Assembly (NCBI GenBank): GCA_036675265.1
Contig: JAKFFJ010000028.1
Coordinates: 15,704-79,703 of the forward strand
DNA from: CAMPJU01 sp036675265
Lineage (GTDB): Bacteria; Pseudomonadota; Gammaproteobacteria; Xanthomonadales; Xanthomonadaceae
Direction of reading: 5' to 3'
DNA: 64,000 bases
The position numbers and the translations under genes are program-made. The notes under the pieces were generated by a model. It was given only the letters and a program-made list of their open reading frames with translations, was not told the origin of the DNA and made no database searches. This document shows positions 61,354 through 64,000 of the stretch, piece after piece (the first letter of the stretch is position 1; every line of letters starts with the position of its first letter).

Positions 61354-63854
61354 CAGTCGTCCAGCTCACGTTCGCGATCGCGCCGACGCTCGGCGGCTTC
61401 CTCGGCGGCCTCGTAGGCCGCTTCGCGCGAGGCCTCGGCCGCGCGTCGGGCGTCGTCTCCTGCGTCGTCCTCGTCGTCGCCCCATCCGAACCAGTCGCGC
61501 CAGCTGCGGCCGCCCTCGTCCCGGTAGTACGGATCGGGCTCGTGGTACGCGCAGCCCTGGTAGGGCGGCACGTAGCCGGCGACGAACGCGAAGCGCCGCG
61601 CGCCCGGGCAACTCGCGTCGGTACTGTGCGAACCCACGATCCACTGCCACTCGATGCCTTCGTCGCCGACTTCCAGCGGCGCAGTCGGCAATCGCCCGAA
61701 GATGCCCGACCACACCCGCATGGCGCCCGTCGCCCCGTACAAGCCGGTCTCCTCGTTCTGGTCGTTGCCGACCCAGACCACGGCCAGGTGGTCGCCCGTG
61801 TAACCGGCAAACCAGCTGTCGCGGCCATCGTTGCTGGTGCCCGTCTTGCCGGCGGCGTTGAGGCCACCGAGTCCGTCGCGCACCAGTGCGCGACCCGTCC
61901 CCGCCTGGACCGCGTGCTGCAGCGCGAGCGTCACCAGGCGCGCGGCGATCGCGTCGCCTTCCTGCGCCGGCGCGGGCGCGTTGTCGTAGCGGTTGATCGC
62001 GTTGCCTTCCGCGTCGAGCACGCCACGCACCGCATGCAGCGGCTGGATCTCGCCGCCCGAGGCGATGAACTGGTACAGCTGCGCCATCGCGTACGGGCTC
62101 TGGTCGGTCGACCCCAGGATCAGCGACGGATTGGGCGCCGCGTCGATGCCCGCCAGCGTCCCGAGCAGGTCGGCGATGCGGCGCGGGTCCACCTGCATGC
62201 CCACGCGCACGGTCGCCTGGTTGTAGGAGTGGGCGAGCGCGTCGATGAGCCGCACGGTGCCGTGGCTGCGGCCATCGGAGTTGTCCGGGCTCCACTGCTT
62301 GCCCGTGTCGAGGGTGACGGTGACGTCCGAATCGTCGACCCAGCTGGCGAGCGACCACCGATCCGGCTGTGCCAGCGCCAGCAGGTACACGAACGGCTTG
62401 ACCAGCGAACCCACAGGACGGGCGGCTTCCACTGCACGGTTGAACCCCGGCCGCGTGAACTCCCGGCTGCCGACCACGGCGATGACCTCGCCCGTGTGCA
62501 CGTCGGTCATCACCAGCCCCGATTGCAGCGGCGGCCGGTTCCCGGTGTCGAGCGCCTCGATCGTGCGTGCCACCGCGCCCTCGGCGTAGGCCTGCGCGGA
62601 CGGCGCCATGCCGGTCATCACCCGCAGGTTGGCCCCCACCAGCTCGTCCGCGGGGTAGTCCCGCGCGAGCTGGCGCCGGACCAGGTCGACGTAGGCCGGG
62701 AACCGGTTGGCGGAATGACCCGGCTCGTCGGTCACGCCGAGCGGCGCGGCGAGCGCGCGTTGGTACGTGTCGCGGTCGATCAGACCTGTCTCGAGCATGT
62801 CGCCCAGGACGACGTCGCGCCGCTCCTTCGCGGCGTCCGGGTTGCGCCGCGCGTTGTACACCGATGGCCCGTTGATGATGCCGACCAGCAGCGCGATCTG
62901 CTCGGTGGTCAGGTCGCGCAGGTCGCGCCCGAACCAGAATTCCGCGCCCGCCGCCACGCCGTGGATCGCCTGCGCGCCGCGCTGGCCCAGGTACACCTGG
63001 TTGAGGTAGGTCTCCAGGATCGTCCGCTTGTCGTAGCGCGCCTCGATCAGCAGGGCGTACAGCGCCTCGTTGAACTTCCGGCTGTAGGTGACCTCGTTGC
63101 CGATGCCGAGCAGGCCGCTGCGTGCCAGCTGCTGGGTCAGCGTGCTGGCCCCCTGCACCGTCTCGCCGGCCTTCAGGTTGGCCCAGGCGGCGCGCAGGAT
63201 GCCGCTGATGTCGATGCCGTGGTGGTCCTTGAAGTCGCGGTCCTCGACCGCCTGCAACGTGGTGACCAGCAGCTCGGGCACTTCGTCGAGCTGCACCAGC
63301 CGGCGCTCCTCCTGCTGCTGTCCGTAGAGCGTGGCGATCCGCGCGGGATCCAGGCGCGCAGATTCCAGCCGCTGGCCGCGCGCGGCATCCGCCAGCGACG
63401 TGACGCGCCCGCCGGAAATCCGCACCTCGATCCGCATCGGCGCCACCGGCCCGTCGACGTCGTCGAACCCGCGGCTCGCGATGAGCCAGCGGCCGCCGTC
63501 GTGGAGGTAGGTGCCCGGCCGGACGCCCGCGCCGTCGTCGCGATACCCGGCCGCGTCCAGTTCGGTCTTCAGGGTCTGCGCATCCATCGCCAGCCCGGGG
63601 CGAAGCGCCAGCGGGCGCCCGAACACGCGCGTCGGCAACTGCCATTGCAACTGCCCGAAGCGTTCGCCGACCTGGTGGTTCAGGTACAGCATGTAGGGCA
63701 CGAGGAAGCCCAGCCCGAGCCCGGCGACGGCCAGGAACACGGTCAGGGCCCGGCGGCGCCAGTCGACCGGCTTGCCGGAACGGCCGCGTTGGCTGGCGTG
63801 CCCCCTTCCGTGCGGATCGGGCCGGTGCTCGGGGCGATGGTCGGTGCGGCCCAT
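61353..63854 (-). CDS. mrcB: Penicillin-binding protein 1b
   Basis: This 833-residue bifunctional peptidoglycan synthase has a cytoplasmic basic tail, a membrane helix (~38-60), a UB2H-like regulatory domain (~65-160), a GT51 glycosyltransferase (~185-360, catalytic Glu in AVEDRDFKDHHGID, then GASTLTQQLAR), and a transpeptidase (~430-740) with SLVK in PVGSLVKPFVY, SYN in AHSYNQAT and KTGT in AGKTGTSND. A Glu/Arg-rich C-terminal tail ends the protein. ATG at 63854 has GGAG 3 nt upstream; 63863 would add MES. The small TPR lipoprotein follows with a TGATG overlap. Confidence 0.93.
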   Translation of the reverse strand: MGRTDHRPEHRPDPHGRGHASQRGRSGKPVDWRRRALTVFLAVAGLGLGFLVPYMLYLNHQVGERFGQLQWQLPTRVFGRPLALRPGLAMDAQTLKTELDAAGYRDDGAGVRPGTYLHDGGRWLIASRGFDDVDGPVAPMRIEVRISGGRVTSLADAARGQRLESARLDPARIATLYGQQQEERRLVQLDEVPELLVTTLQAVEDRDFKDHHGIDISGILRAAWANLKAGETVQGASTLTQQLARSGLLGIGNEVTYSRKFNEALYALLIEARYDKRTILETYLNQVYLGQRGAQAIHGVAAGAEFWFGRDLRDLTTEQIALLVGIINGPSVYNARRNPDAAKERRDVVLGDMLETGLIDRDTYQRALAAPLGVTDEPGHSANRFPAYVDLVRRQLARDYPADELVGANLRVMTGMAPSAQAYAEGAVARTIEALDTGNRPPLQSGLVMTDVHTGEVIAVVGSREFTRPGFNRAVEAARPVGSLVKPFVYLLALAQPDRWSLASWVDDSDVTVTLDTGKQWSPDNSDGRSHGTVRLIDALAHSYNQATVRVGMQVDPRRIADLLGTLAGIDAAPNPSLILGSTDQSPYAMAQLYQFIASGGEIQPLHAVRGVLDAEGNAINRYDNAPAPAQEGDAIAARLVTLALQHAVQAGTGRALVRDGLGGLNAAGKTGTSNDGRDSWFAGYTGDHLAVVWVGNDQNEETGLYGATGAMRVWSGIFGRLPTAPLEVGDEGIEWQWIVGSHSTDASCPGARRFAFVAGYVPPYQGCAYHEPDPYYRDEGGRSWRDWFGWGDDEDDAGDDARRAAEASREAAYEAAEEAAERRRDRERELDD

Positions 63855-64000
63855 GGACTCCATTTGCGACAATGCGCGGCGCGCCTGCGAATGGGCGAGT
63901 CTAGCGCAGCCCCCCACGCGCGCCGGCCGGCCGCATGTCCCGATAGTCAGCTGGAGTTGCACATCTTGATCCCCACCTCCGCGGCGGAGCTGCGGTTCCT
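63855..64000. other. Upstream region of mrcB
   Basis: These 146 bases up to the window edge hold no supported gene. They include the mrcB leader and presumably its promoter; no clear -35/-10 pair or hairpin was found. Confidence 0.4.

Overview
The window is about 64 kb of very GC-rich, densely packed chromosome from a gammaproteobacterium of the order Xanthomonadales (Lysobacter/Luteimonas/Xanthomonas relatives). This rests on gene order: ahpC-ahpF-oxyR, lptD-surA-pdxA-rsmA-apaG-apaH facing folA-thyA-lgt, and tonB-gshB next to pilG-pilH-pilI-pilJ-chpA-chpB-chpC. The proteins also have the Xanthomonadales look: Ala/Arg/Pro-rich, with a secreted S8 protease. No tRNA, rRNA, insertion sequence, CRISPR array, prophage or conjugative module was seen. 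Almost everything is core metabolism, envelope and motility, with short gaps, frequent 4-bp start/stop overlaps and long co-directional runs.

Layout. 1-11.2 kb: truncated S8 protease, sufT, a split proton-translocating transhydrogenase (pntAA-pntAB-pntB), a DUF1631 protein, a nitroreductase overlapping a flap-exonuclease-like gene, a Nudix hydrolase, proline iminopeptidase and prmC. 11.2-15.1 kb: an oxidative-stress island (ahpC, ahpF, oxyR, msrA) with an OxyR-like operator. 15.2-21.9 kb: a membrane diguanylate cyclase, glnS, a deaminase, rlmM and an Ala-rich EF-hand protein with a good terminator. 21.9-26 kb: two ubiquinone hydroxylases, a DUF6580 membrane protein paired with a cobalamin adenosyltransferase, and msrB. 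26-33 kb: lptD, surA, pdxA, rsmA, apaG, apaH. 33-39.7 kb: a long minus-strand train of folA, thyA, lgt, terC, dgkA, a periplasmic asparaginase, a histidine kinase and a response regulator. 39.8-44.7 kb: a DUF962 protein, mazG, cysQ, nudE, then divergent bioA and rsmE. 44.7-58 kb: the type IV pilus chemosensory (Chp) operon on the minus strand and gshB-tonB on the plus strand. 58-64 kb: tsaB, a DinG/YoaA helicase, a small TPR lipoprotein and mrcB (PBP1b).

How the genes work together. The Chp operon sends PilJ receptor signals through PilI/ChpC couplers and the giant ChpA kinase to the PilG and PilH response regulators that control twitching. The neighbouring TonB-like protein matches the TonB3 position in Pseudomonas. 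Envelope biogenesis is well represented: LptD and SurA (outer membrane), Lgt and DgkA (lipoprotein and lipid turnover), PBP1b with a likely lipoprotein partner.

The most unusual observations are: (1) the small lipoprotein encoded directly behind mrcB, a good candidate for an LpoP-type PBP1b activator, whose signal-peptide coding region is interrupted in frame by a perfect 25-bp-arm palindrome; (2) a ChpB methylesterase homologue that seems to have lost its catalytic Ser and His, in an operon that also lacks the pilK methyltransferase; (3) a pdxA gene whose last codons and stop come from a dispersed inverted repeat present twice in the window; (4) three 15-bp tandem repeat arrays inside chpA; and (5) a DUF6580 membrane protein coupled to a cobalamin adenosyltransferase.
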